Below are positions 17,892-26,029 of a DNA stretch of 64,000 nucleotides, in pieces. The notes below the pieces were generated by a model that worked only from the letters and a program-made list of their open reading frames with translations, had not been told where the DNA came from and ran no database searches. Origin of the DNA: Oxalobacter aliiformigenes (lineage in GTDB: Bacteria; Pseudomonadota; Gammaproteobacteria; Burkholderiales; Burkholderiaceae_D); assembly GCF_027116575.1 (NCBI RefSeq), contig NZ_CP098252.1:1054001-1118000 (forward strand), in the 5' to 3' direction. The position numbers and the translations under genes are program-made. Within the stretch, counting starts at the first letter, position 1. Each line of letters starts with the position of its first letter.

Positions 17892-18887
17892 TCAGTATTT
17901 GATGCAGTAACGGACGGTGATGGAAGGGGGGCGGACGGTATCGGATGCGCCGTAGATCGGGTTGGAACGGGAGGCATCGAATCCGGCTCTGTAATAGTTG
18001 TTGCTTCCTGCCTGATAGTGCCCGAATGAACCTTCGTCAATATTGTAGAACGTACCTGTCTGGTAGCTGGTAGCGTAGGAGTTGGCCCCCGATACAATGG
18101 TCCCTGTAATGTTCGGCAATCCGGCCGAAACATGCGTTCCGGCCGTATCACTGCCACTTAACAGGTTGTTGCGGTAATCTGGCAGGCGGAACACGGTTGC
18201 ACCATCGCCTCCGTAGGTATAACCGATGACGGCGAAAAGTTCCGGATAGACCGCAGTCAGGATTTCGGCGCCGTTGCAGTGCAGGTATCCGTCCGGTGTG
18301 ATATTGCCGGCTACGGCGATCACGCTGCCGACCGGCGTTTTTTCCGCTGTATCGAGTTTGGTGGCCAGTTTTTCTTCCAGTTCCGTTTTGTCGGCTTTTC
18401 CGGCCAGTTTCGGTTCCATGAGGGTATCGACCGATATGCCACAGGCCGGGTTTTCAAGGACCCATTTTTCCAGTTTGGCATCGTATTTGAGTTCGAGCCA
18501 GTGACCGTTGCCGGCGATGTCGCCGGGAAGAAGGGGAAGGCCGTTGCCCTTGACGATGGGAATGGCGCCGGTTTCGTCCGCGCGGAAGGTCGGGGTAGCG
18601 GAGGTGTTGGGGGCGCCGGCGCGGAGCTGGACGTGCAGGCCGTGGATCGGTCTGGTGATGGTCTGGTCGAATGTGGCGGCCAGTTCGTCGGGAGTGCCGC
18701 TCGCTTCGGCGCGGTATTTTTCCTGAACACCGAATATGTTGCGGGCGGTCTGTTTTTCCGCGCTGTCGGTACCGAGCAGGTCGGCGATGAATTGTTGGAG
18801 ATTGCCCATCGCAAGGCGGAATTCGCCGGTGGTGGTGTCGGGTTGTTTGGTGCCTTCCAGCAGGTTTCTGTCAGGAAGTCGGGTCAT
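17892..18887 (-). CDS. Phage-type tail fibre with collar domain (fibre copy B)
   Basis: 331 residues. Same plan as fibre A: adaptor at 1-45 (MTRLPDRNLLEGTKQPDTTT), almost identical middle domain to about residue 150, then a diverged coiled segment (ELEEKLATKLDTAEKTP), a collar domain (VGSVIAVAGNITPDGYLHCNG, YGGDGATVFRLPDY) and a tip ending RYCIKY. The tip differs in its Tyr/Asn/Ser-rich loops, as expected for receptor variation. The start at 18887 follows GGAGG. First gene of the fibre B - DUF4376 pair, with fibre A downstream. Confidence 0.85.
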   Translation of the reverse strand: MTRLPDRNLLEGTKQPDTTTGEFRLAMGNLQQFIADLLGTDSAEKQTARNIFGVQEKYRAEASGTPDELAATFDQTITRPIHGLHVQLRAGAPNTSATPTFRADETGAIPIVKGNGLPLLPGDIAGNGHWLELKYDAKLEKWVLENPACGISVDTLMEPKLAGKADKTELEEKLATKLDTAEKTPVGSVIAVAGNITPDGYLHCNGAEILTAVYPELFAVIGYTYGGDGATVFRLPDYRNNLLSGSDTAGTHVSAGLPNITGTIVSGANSYATSYQTGTFYNIDEGSFGHYQAGSNNYYRAGFDASRSNPIYGASDTVRPPSITVRYCIKY

Positions 18888-18898
18888 GTTTCCTCCAT

Positions 18899-18927
18899 AA
18901 AAAAAAAGCCTTCCTGCAAGGGAAGGC
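18899..18927 (-). terminator. Hairpin plus T-run directly before the fibre B ribosome binding site
   Basis: On the minus strand GCCTTCC (paired with GGAAGGC, six-base loop) is followed by nine T and then ATGGAGGAAACATG with the ribosome binding site. No gene is read into it from the same strand within 900 bases, so its place inside the leader suggests attenuation rather than simple 3' end formation. Confidence 0.6.
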
Positions 18928-19090
18928 CGGGTTGATGTCCATGAAAAAAGGGCGCAAGGGCGCCCCACATCGTCATTTTAGGGAAATTTTTTTCTTCGGT
19001 CAGCCCGACAGGCCGTTTTTCTGTTTTATTTTCATCCATTTGAGGTTATAGTCGCGTTTTGGTTTTTTCTTTTCTTAAAGGACATTCGTT

Positions 19091-19561
19091 TTGAGAATTC
19101 TGAAAGCGCAACCCGAGGATCTGGGCGTGATTCTGGCCCTGCAATACCGTGCCTATCGCAGCGAGGCCAGATTGCTGAACGACGACAAGATACCGCCTCT
19201 GATGCAAACGCTTGGGGATGTGGAAAAAGAATACCGGGAAGGCATTGTCCTGAAGGCCGTCGACGAGGTCGGGGTGATTATCGGCTCGGTCAGGGCGCGT
19301 GAGGAAGGCGATACGCTTCATATCGGCAAGCTGATGGTGTTGCCGGAAAAACAGGGGCGCGGTATCGGAACGCAGCTTCTGGTGGCGATCGAGAAATCAT
19401 GTCCCAAACCGCGCTACGAACTTTTTACCAGCAATATCAGTATCCGGAATCTGAAACTGTATGAAGGACTGGGTTACCGGCGTTTCCGGGAGGAACAGGT
19501 CACGCCCGAGCTGAAGTTCGTCTATATGGAAAAGACGGTGAAGGTGCCCGCCGGGGAGTGA
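19091..19561 (+). CDS. GNAT-family N-acetyltransferase
   Basis: 156 residues starting at a TTG (19091) nine bases after AAAGG; no ATG gives the full fold. A single GNAT domain fills the protein: MRILKAQPEDLGVILALQYRAYRSEARL, DEVGVIIGSVRAREEGDTLHIGKLMVLPE and the acetyl-CoA loop QGRGIGTQLL, then the closing TSNISIRNLKLYEGLGYRRF. Substrate unknown; the family acetylates amines on small molecules, peptides or proteins. It stands between the fibre cassette and the UmuD'-like gene and is convergent with the latter. Confidence 0.85.
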   Translation: MRILKAQPEDLGVILALQYRAYRSEARLLNDDKIPPLMQTLGDVEKEYREGIVLKAVDEVGVIIGSVRAREEGDTLHIGKLMVLPEKQGRGIGTQLLVAIEKSCPKPRYELFTSNISIRNLKLYEGLGYRRFREEQVTPELKFVYMEKTVKVPAGE

Positions 19562-19817
19562 CGGACGGGTTTGACGGAAGAACGGCAGCCGCTGCGACGG
19601 CTGCCGTTTCTGTTTTGGTGGCCACGATTTTCCGGCCGTCGTGCGCGTTGGCGTGCTGGCGGCAGACGGGCCGTCTGGACGGTGTCTTGGATGTTTCGCT
19701 TTCTGTCCGGGGGCGGAGCGGTTCGTGCGGTTTTCATCCTGTTTGCCGGAGCGGGCCGGTTGGTCGTTCACAGGCCGTCCTGAGGGGTTTTCGGTTTTCC
19801 GGAATGTGTTCGGGCTG

Positions 19818-20177
19818 TCAGAGCAGTTTTTTCAGGCAGGCCGTGACGACTCCCCATACCTGCATTTCCTCTCCCTGTGCCGGTTCGATTGCCCGGTAGG
19901 CCGGGTTTTCGGGAAGCAGTCTGACGGTCGTCCGGTTTTTTTGCAGGCGCCGGATCAAAAATCTGCCATTGACGGCGGCCACGACGATGTGGCTGTTTCG
20001 GGGAGGGATCGACCGGTCGACGACGACGGTGTCGCCTTCGAAAATGCCGATGCCGGTCATGGATTCTCCTTTTACCCTGAGAAGGAAACAGGACGGTTTG
20101 TGGATGTTGAATATGTCGTTCAGGTCGATGCGGCTGTTGGCCGAATCGGTATGCGGAAGCGGGAAGACTGTGGCCAT
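19818..20177 (-). CDS. UmuD'-like S24 protein lacking cleavage tail and catalytic lysine
   Basis: 119 residues. It aligns with the C-terminal part of UmuD (RIDLNDIF, LLRVKGESMTGIGIFEGDTVVVDRS, IVVAAVNGRF, LLPENPAY, VWGVV). UmuD is 139 residues and is cut to a UmuD' of 115; this protein begins about where UmuD' begins and has no Cys-Gly or Ala-Gly cleavage site. Ser39 matches the nucleophile, but the position 37 residues later, Lys97 in UmuD, is Arg76 here. It therefore looks pre-processed and unable to cleave itself. An SOS box lies 15 bases upstream. No umuC partner is adjacent. It may pair with a polymerase elsewhere or act as a repressor-like decoy. Confidence 0.82.
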   Translation of the reverse strand: MATVFPLPHTDSANSRIDLNDIFNIHKPSCFLLRVKGESMTGIGIFEGDTVVVDRSIPPRNSHIVVAAVNGRFLIRRLQKNRTTVRLLPENPAYRAIEPAQGEEMQVWGVVTACLKKLL

Positions 20178-20191
20178 GTTTTCTTTTGAGG

Positions 20192-20209
20192 ACTGTATAA
20201 AAATACAGT
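20192..20209 (-). promoter_or_regulatory. LexA (SOS) box
   Basis: CTGT, eight A/T bases and ACAG (20193-20208) give the exact CTGT-N8-ACAG form of the LexA site of beta- and gammaproteobacteria, with flanking A and T. It ends 15 bases before the start of the UmuD'-like gene, so LexA would block its transcription until DNA damage. Confidence 0.85.
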
Positions 20210-20272
20210 AATTTATACTGTTGCAAAAAGGTTGGCAAGCCGGGCCGTCAAACAGATATCTATAAACCGTTC

Positions 20273-20301
20273 TTGCAATTCCCGACACGATACAGTAAAT
20301 T
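20273..20301 (+). promoter_or_regulatory. Sigma-70-like promoter of RNA unit 1
   Basis: TTGCAA (20273-20278), a 17-base spacer and TAAATT (20296-20301). The same two hexamers with the same 17-base spacing occur at 21039-21067 before unit 2, although the spacer sequences differ. Confidence 0.65.
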
Positions 20302-20713
20302 CGCAACCGGAATCGCAAAAGCGGTTCCGGGGGCTGAATACCCTCTTTATCCAACTCGGCTAGCAACCGATATAGTGCTACCGACGTGTGCCAGCGTGCG
20401 GGGTTTCATACCGCTCGCTGGTGGCGGCGGTCGCACATTTTTAATGTGCATAAGCAAGATGATCAAGCTATCAGCAAAACAGGTTTGTTTGTGTTGATCA
20501 ACTCGTTGTGTGAATAGCAAACGGTACTGAATATACCTCCAGCTAGCTAACGTTTGTGGGTTGAACGCAAGCGTTATTTGTCCGTCAAAAGTTACTGACG
20601 GGCGGGTGTCTGTGAATAAAAAACCTTCGCGCGGAAGGGAATAAGCAGGCAGCGTAGTTGGGCTGTATTCAGCACCCGCCCGGCCCTCGTAAGGCCGTAA
20701 CCGAGACGAACGT
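20302..20713 (+). ncRNA. Structured RNA / leader, unit 1 (C4-antisense-like)
   Basis: About 410 bases, alignable over nearly all its length with unit 2 (21068-21474), with conserved blocks such as AACTCGGCTAGCAACCG, TGTGAATAAAAAACCTTCG and GGGAATAAGCAGGCAG. Stems are kept while bases change: 20548-20558 with 20566-20576, CCAGCG with CGCTGG near 20391-20420, and GGCC with GGCC around CTCGTAA near 20692. GCTGAATAC in an upstream loop (20333-20341) is complementary to GTATTCAGC at 20665-20673, before the small gene. The order promoter, antisense RNA, small gene recalls the phage P1/P7 c4-icd and P4 CI systems. That identity is inference; the RNA structure is well supported by covariation. Confidence 0.7.
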
Positions 20714-20920
20714 ATGAATGATGATGAAATCTTCTTTATCGCTGATCTGGGTGAAAATCCCACTATTCTCATCAACGGGAAAGAGGAACCGATTCCGCGG
20801 TATGTCGTATGGAACAAACCGGCCGCGAAAATGGTGGAAAAGAGCGACGATTTGCCGTTTCTTCTTGAAAAATACGGTTTGTCGATGGTGCATGTCCTGA
20901 AATACAAGCCGTTTCTCTAG
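20714..20920 (+). CDS. Small protein of RNA unit 1, unknown function
   Basis: 68 residues, ATG 20714, weak ribosome binding site (GAGACGA). Its paralogue follows RNA unit 2 at 21475. The two share IADLG, NG, IPRY, VW, DDLP, LL, KY and LS at the same places, and the pair diverges like a protein under selection. It is soluble, with no signal peptide or membrane helix, and both charge types are present. I do not recognise the family. By position it corresponds to icd (cell-division inhibitor, 73 residues) of phage P1, controlled by C4 RNA, but I see no sequence evidence of that function. Confidence 0.7.
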   Translation: MNDDEIFFIADLGENPTILINGKEEPIPRYVVWNKPAAKMVEKSDDLPFLLEKYGLSMVHVLKYKPFL

Positions 20921-21038
20921 TTTTCCACCTTTTTTGTCTGTTTCCGAGGTTGTCTGTGCCGGGTTGGTACGGCAGGGAGAGCCCTTGCCCGGTGTCGCCG
21001 GGAAACCGCCGGTTGCGGGAAATGCTGTCATGGCTTTC

Positions 21039-21067
21039 TTGCAATTCGGCATGGGATAAAGTAAATT
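21039..21067 (+). promoter_or_regulatory. Sigma-70-like promoter of RNA unit 2
   Basis: TTGCAA (21039-21044), 17 bases, TAAATT (21062-21067), the same elements as before unit 1. Confidence 0.65.
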
Positions 21068-21474
21068 TGCAAACGGGGGCACGGTGTGTCCCTGGGGCTG
21101 AACACCCCTGCTTAACTCGGCTAGCAACCGTTATCTTGCTGCCGACGTTTAACCAACGGCGGTTTTTTTGACCGCTTGTTGGTAACGGCGGCGGCACGGA
21201 ATTGTAAGAAATCAAGATGAAGAGGTTATCAGCAAAACATAATGGATTGTTGATTGGCTCGTAATAACTCATAGGCGGTACTGAACATACCCTTGGCTGA
21301 GAGACATTTGCGGGTCGGTTGCAAATGTCTGTTCCTGTCTTCGATCAACCGGGACGGGCGGGTGTCTGTGAATAAAAAACCTTCGTGCAGAAGGGAATAA
21401 GCAGGCAGTGCAGTTGAGGCTGTGTTCAACACCCGCTTTCCCGACCCTCGTAAGGTCGTAACCGGAATGAGGTT
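21068..21474 (+). ncRNA. Structured RNA / leader, unit 2 (C4-antisense-like)
   Basis: Second copy of the structured leader. The strongest stem is AGACATTTGC (21302-21311) with GCAAATGTCT (21321-21330); at the same place unit 1 has a different stem of similar length, a clear case of compensating change. TGAACAC (21099-21105) in the upstream GGGGCTGAACACCCC hairpin is complementary to GTGTTCA (21422-21428). In unit 1 the matching pair is TGAATAC/GTATTCA, so both sides changed together. TGAATA at 21369-21374 can also pair with the downstream site, giving two exclusive structures, as a regulatory switch would need. Confidence 0.7.
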
Positions 21475-21678
21475 ATGATGGATGACGATATCTGTATTGC
21501 CGACCTTGGAGACTGTCCCGATATTTATGTCAACGGACAGACCGAAACGATTCCCCGGTATGCCGTCTGGAGCTGGTCCGCTTCGAGAATTATCGAAACG
21601 GGAGACGATCTTCCCGGTTTGCTGAAAAAATACCGTCTGTCCGGGAGCCGGATTATCCGGTGCCGTCCGGTCAGGTAG
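21475..21678 (+). CDS. Small protein of RNA unit 2, unknown function
   Basis: 67 residues. Two ATG codons in a row (21475 and 21478) could each start it; GGAATGAGG lies just upstream. It is paralogous to the 68-residue protein at 20714. The central region (IADLGDCPDIYVNGQTETIP, RYAVWSWSA) and the C-terminal helix (DDLPGLLKKYRLSGSRII) are conserved. It ends in a basic RCRPVR tail. Function unknown; see the first copy. Confidence 0.68.
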   Translation: MMDDDICIADLGDCPDIYVNGQTETIPRYAVWSWSASRIIETGDDLPGLLKKYRLSGSRIIRCRPVR

Positions 21679-22910
21679 GGATGGGGATGCCGGTTCGGCG
21701 CGTGTCCACTGTCCGGCGACGGTGTATTCCCTGTTAGGCAGATTCCTGCCGGCCGCTTTCATGTCTTTTTCCCTCATGTCCCCGGAAGCGGCCGTCCGCC
21801 CTGTGACGGGGTGCGGCAGGAAACGGCAGGCGGGAGACGGTTTCCCGCGTGTGCCGCCGTCCGGGTGGCGGTGAAAACGGTTCCGGGCCGTTCCGTCTTT
21901 TTCCGGTTTGGCCGGTTTCGGGATTTCCGGCCGGCTGCCGCCGGAAAAGGCCGAACGCCCGGATGTCCGCTTTCGGGTGAAGGGGATTTCACGATATGAC
22001 CATGCTGCTGGAAAACCGGCGGGCACGATGCCCGCACGGGTGAGCGGTTCCGTTGCCGCCGCGCCGGAGATGACGGACCGGCGGGGCATGCCTGCGGCCG
22101 GATCGTCTGGCCACGGTACCGGCGGCCAGTCGCTTTTTGCGCCGGATTTTCGCACCATGCACGGGGACGGTGAAATGCGGAAAAGATTCATCAAAATACC
22201 GGGTCGGAAAACGGTTGTAAACTGTGAAAGTATTTTGTAAAACTGGCGAAGTGTCAAGAAGTGTTTTGCCCTGTCATGTCGAAAAGACGTCTGTGCCGTG
22301 CATGGGCGGTGACGCGGATGGCCGCAGGAGTGGGCGGCGTTCTGACGGCACAACAGGTCTGTCAGGCTGGACGGGGGCATTTTTTTGATGGTCGGGAAAG
22401 TGTATTGCAGGACTTTTGACGGACTTTTTCCACTCTTTCGCCGATAAGGCGGATGTCCCGATCCGGTCGAAGTGTTCGGGGTTTCGTTCGAAGATGTCTT
22501 GCGGAACCGGCCGGTCATTTCTTTTTTGTCCGGCGGAATTCTGTTGCCGGATTGGCAAAGCGGTTTTTGTTTTGGATGGGGCATGACGGTGGTTCGTCTG
22601 TATGCCGGCTCTGTGAGGATCATTGCAGCCGGGATAGCGGGCGTGGCCGGATCGGTGGTATTGGCGGCTGTTTCCAGGCGGGAAGAGACGGCCGGGCCGT
22701 TTTTATCGTGACTGTCAGGACGCTGTACCGGAGTGTTCGGGATGTCGTGGTGGCGGGCGGGCATTTCCGGGGAGTGTCAGGCCGCCGTTTTTTTCGGAGA
22801 CTGTATGGCACGGGCAAGGTCTCTTAACGTATGTTTCCCGACGATGTCCTGTTTTTCCGGCCGGTACGGGGTTTTTCCGTTTCCCGCTGTGTCCGGTTTG
22901 TACCACCGGT
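21679..22910. other. Long spacer, no gene recognised
   Basis: About 1.2 kb between RNA unit 2 and the large Sel1 gene. A 511-codon minus-strand frame crosses it and also runs antisense to unit 2; its Arg/Pro/Ser-rich translation has no domain, so I treat it as chance. The part near 22190-22260 is A/T-richer and may hold a promoter. Confidence 0.5.
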
Positions 22911-24851
22911 TCATGGCCGTGCCGGTATCTGTCGCGGGATTTTTTCCGGCCAATCGTGTGCCGGGGCGGGTGCCGCGACGCTCCGGTTTCCGGAATGGCC
23001 GTGCTGCCTGAGGAGATACCGGGCTTCGGCCACGCCGTTTTCCGCCGCCTTTTCGAGCCAGCCGAACGCTTCCTGCGGGTTTTTGTCGCCGCCTTCTCCG
23101 TCCAGCAGGGAAAGGCCGAGCCGGTATTGCGCTCCGGGGTGTCCCTGAAGGGCGGCTTTTCGGTACCACCGGCGGGCTGTTTTCAGGTTTTGGGGGACGT
23201 GTACGCCGTCATGGCAGAAGATTCCCAGCCAGTACTGGGCGTCGGCGAATCCGTTTTCCGCCGCTTTTTCCAGCCATTTCAGTGCCTGTGTGCCGTGTTT
23301 TCCGTCGCTGTCTCCGGCATAAAGTACGGCCAGCCGGAACTGTGCGGCGGCATGATTTTGCCCGGCCGCCAGGGTGAGCCAGTGGAGGGCTTTTTGCCGG
23401 TCCGCCGGGTTGTCGGGGGTGTGCAGGAAGCAGTTGCCGTATGCGTATTGCGCGGCCGCAAGGTTTTGTTTGGCGGCTTTTGCGAACCATTCGCAGGCTT
23501 TGCCGTCGTTTCTGTTTGTACCTGTACCCTGCCGGTATGCCATGCCGAGCCGGTATTGGGCGTCGCGCTGGCCGTTTTCCGCCGCCTTTTCCAGCCATTG
23601 CCGGGCACGGAGTTCGTCTTTGGGAACGAGTTGTCCGTCCTGATAGATCCGGGACAGTTCGTACTGGGCGTTTGGTTCGCCGTGTGCGGCGGCTTTTTCG
23701 AGCCAGTACAGGGCTTTTGCCGTGTTCTGTTCTACACCGGTACCGCCGGCGTAGGCCGCGCCCAAAAGGGTTTCGGCTTTCGGGTTTCCGGTGAGGGCAG
23801 CCTGTTGGAGCAGGGATACGGCTTTTTCGGGATCGGCGGCGATGCCGTCTCCTGCCAGCAACTGGACGGCCAGTCTGAGCCGGGCTTCGGCATGTCCCTG
23901 CCGCGCCGCCTTGTCGAACCAGCGGGCGGCTTCTTCGGGATCGGCCCTGACGATCAGGCCGTCCTGGTAGAGCGTGCCGAGCAGATGCATGGTTTTCGGG
24001 TCTTTTTGCGCCACGTCTTTCAACCACGTTACGGCTTCGGTTGCCTGCGGGAGGTTGTCTTTTTTCCGGAGATAACGGTCAAGACGGATCAGGCCCAGCT
24101 GCTTTTTCGCGTCCGGCCAGCCGCCGCGGGCGGAACGCTCGAGCCATTGCATGGCGGTATCGGGATTTGCCGGGAGGCCTGTGCCGTTCCGGTATTGTTT
24201 GTAAAGATAATACTGTGCCCGTGCATTGCCGGCATTGGCCGCTTTTTCCAGCCAGACAGCGGCTTCTTTTTCATTTTTTTGCAGGCCGACACCATAGAGC
24301 AGGGCCAGTCCGGTGACGGTTTGTGCCTCGATGTGGCCGTTTCCGGCGGCTATCCGGTACCAGCGCATGGCTTCCCGGTCGCTTTTGGCGGTTCCCCGGT
24401 CGTGCGCATAGCAGTCGGCCAGCCAGTACTGGGCTTCCGGTACATTACGCCGGGCGGCTTGCAGGAACCAGTCGAAAGCCTTTTCAGGGTTTTTGAGAGC
24501 GCCTTTGCCGGTCAGATACATCAGGCCGAGAAAGTACTGGGCAAAAGGGTCACCGTTTTCGGCGGCTTTTTCGTAACGGAGACGGGCGGCGCGCCAGTTT
24601 TTTTTGCCGGTCAGCCCGGACAGATCGAGTGTGCCGGTGAAGGGGGCGATCAGGGAGTGGCCGGTCTGTTCCGGTATGGGCTGCCGGTGTTCCGTTTTCC
24701 ATCCGGACAGATCGCCCAGGCATTCACCGGCTGTGGTGGTCGCACGGGGAAGCGTGACGGGGGCGGGAACATGCGCGTACGCATTTTCTCTGGCGGCCAG
24801 AAACGGTATGGCCAGAAGAAGGGCAGACAGCAGACGACGGAAAACAGGCAT
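22911..24851 (-). CDS. Large secreted Sel1-repeat protein
   Basis: 646 residues. Signal peptide 1-26 (MPVFRRLLSALLLAIPFLAARENAYA truncates near AYA). A linker of about 60 residues follows, then some 15 consecutive Sel1 repeats (AAENGDPFAQYFLGLMYLTG, ANAGNARAQYYLYKQYRNG, AENGFADAQYWLGIFCHDG and so on) that fill the protein to about residue 620, before a short basic tail. The solenoid should be a periplasmic or secreted interaction surface. Sel1 proteins of pathogens and commensals often touch host or envelope partners. The partner is unknown. The start at 24851 gives the signal peptide; no strong ribosome binding site is visible. Confidence 0.85.
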   Translation of the reverse strand: MPVFRRLLSALLLAIPFLAARENAYAHVPAPVTLPRATTTAGECLGDLSGWKTEHRQPIPEQTGHSLIAPFTGTLDLSGLTGKKNWRAARLRYEKAAENGDPFAQYFLGLMYLTGKGALKNPEKAFDWFLQAARRNVPEAQYWLADCYAHDRGTAKSDREAMRWYRIAAGNGHIEAQTVTGLALLYGVGLQKNEKEAAVWLEKAANAGNARAQYYLYKQYRNGTGLPANPDTAMQWLERSARGGWPDAKKQLGLIRLDRYLRKKDNLPQATEAVTWLKDVAQKDPKTMHLLGTLYQDGLIVRADPEEAARWFDKAARQGHAEARLRLAVQLLAGDGIAADPEKAVSLLQQAALTGNPKAETLLGAAYAGGTGVEQNTAKALYWLEKAAAHGEPNAQYELSRIYQDGQLVPKDELRARQWLEKAAENGQRDAQYRLGMAYRQGTGTNRNDGKACEWFAKAAKQNLAAAQYAYGNCFLHTPDNPADRQKALHWLTLAAGQNHAAAQFRLAVLYAGDSDGKHGTQALKWLEKAAENGFADAQYWLGIFCHDGVHVPQNLKTARRWYRKAALQGHPGAQYRLGLSLLDGEGGDKNPQEAFGWLEKAAENGVAEARYLLRQHGHSGNRSVAAPAPAHDWPEKIPRQIPARP

Positions 24852-25090
24852 GATGTTTCATGTGCAATGCGGTATCCGTACCGGATGCCGGAAGTGCGAT
24901 CTTAACAGTTCCATGAGGCGCCGTGAAGTGTCCGGTATTCCGGATATTTCCGGCTGGTACGGATTGCCCGTCGCCGGATGGTACGCGGCGGAAACACGGC
25001 AGATGGAAAATGCCGGGAAAAAGTGCCTGCCGGAGAAGCAGCGGGGCTAACTCACTGACAGGGAAAGGAAAAAGCGGGTTGCGCACGGAC

Positions 25091-25114
25091 TTGTCCACAG
25101 AAAACGGGGACAAG
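25091..25114. repeat. Dispersed repeat with DnaA-box-like core, copy 1
   Basis: TTGTCCACAGAAAACGGGGA followed by CAAG. Two further copies with the same first 20 bases lie at 43924-43947 and 44129-44152. TTGTCCACA differs from the DnaA box TTATCCACA by one base. The surrounding spacer 24852-25241 (390 bases) holds nothing else that I recognise. Confidence 0.65.
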
Positions 25115-25241
25115 TATGACGATGTACGGCGAAAAGGGGAAGGACGTCCCGCGCCGGAACGATGTATCGACCGGGCGGGACAGGAGACTTTTCCCGGACC
25201 GTTTTTTCAGGGCCGGGATTTTGCCCGTATGCTCGGAAAGG

Positions 25242-25934
25242 TTATTGCACCTTGCCGAAGCCGCCGACGGAAGTACCGTTTCCGGAAGAAATTCCGGAGG
25301 CCAGTGCGGAATCGGGCGAAGTGCCTTCAGGAGAACGAAACGATATGCCTGTGGATGCCGGGATGGACGAGCGGGCGGCAAAGCGGACATCGGTGGTGAA
25401 ATCGCCGCCGGTTATTTCCGTGAATCGTGTCGTCATGTCGCCGGCGTGTTTCAGCAATTCATGGTTGAATGCCGGCGAGACATTGCCCCTTGCGGTATAA
25501 CCGGGCGAGGCGGTGGCGATATCGGCGGTTTCCGCTTTCAGGCCGAAAACCGTCCTGACTGAACGGAATGTTTCCTCATCGGTTTCGAGTCGTGCCGATC
25601 GGCCTTTTTCTTCCGATATGGAGGGCCGATGCAGAAAAGCGGCGTCGGCGCCGGCAAACGGCATCAGGGTAAAACGTTCATCCGGTCTGAACGCGTATCC
25701 GGCATGTACGACGGCCGTGCCGGAAACCTGCGTCCAGTCCGATTCGGCAGTACGGGCATAGGAACCGATAGAAACGGAACGGTACGACAGCAGCCTGAAA
25801 ACCGGGGGGGATATGTTCTTTTCGCCGGTCGGTGTGTTTTTGGGCTGGATATATGTTTTTTCCCAAAAAAACGAAGTGAACGGAAGAAAGCCGTCATTAT
25901 ATTGTATGGTCCGGAACCGGCAGGGATCGCATGG
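25242..25934 (-). pseudogene. 5'-truncated autotransporter barrel remnant
   Basis: The minus frame is open from a TAG at 25935-25937 to a stop at 25242, about 230 codons, but has no start codon until residue 90. The translation alternates as in an autotransporter barrel (YRSVSIGSYARTAESDWTQV, AVVHAGYAFRPDERFTLMPF, FRSVRTVFGLKAET, FNHELLKHAGDMTTRF). Signal peptide and passenger are missing, and the end (DSALASGISSGNG...) stops before the final aromatic strand. It follows the intact subtilisin-type autotransporter by less than 100 bases but is not a copy of that barrel. It looks like the tail of a deleted or replaced gene. Confidence 0.6.
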
Positions 25935-26029
25935 CTAGGAAAAGGTTCTGTACGGCAAAGTGGCCGGCAAGCGGTCCCGTACCGGAAAACGGAGCCGGAT
26001 TGCCGGTTGCCGGCCGGGAGGGATATGGC

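Noticed and set aside
19562..19817. umuC fragment downstream of the UmuD'-like gene
   Set aside because: The 256-base gap gives only low-complexity translations on both strands, none like a Y-family polymerase.
19818..20366. Longer start for the UmuD'-like gene at 20366
   Set aside because: It would translate through the SOS box and the antisense of the promoter of RNA unit 1. UmuD similarity begins only after 20177. The resulting extension resembles frames elsewhere annotated as Ash- or Icd-like, which I regard as antisense readings of such RNA regions.
21229..22764. 511-codon open frame on the minus strand
   Set aside because: It runs antisense to RNA unit 2 and its small gene, has an Arg/Pro/Ser-rich translation without domains, and has no ribosome binding site. 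High GC makes such frames common here.
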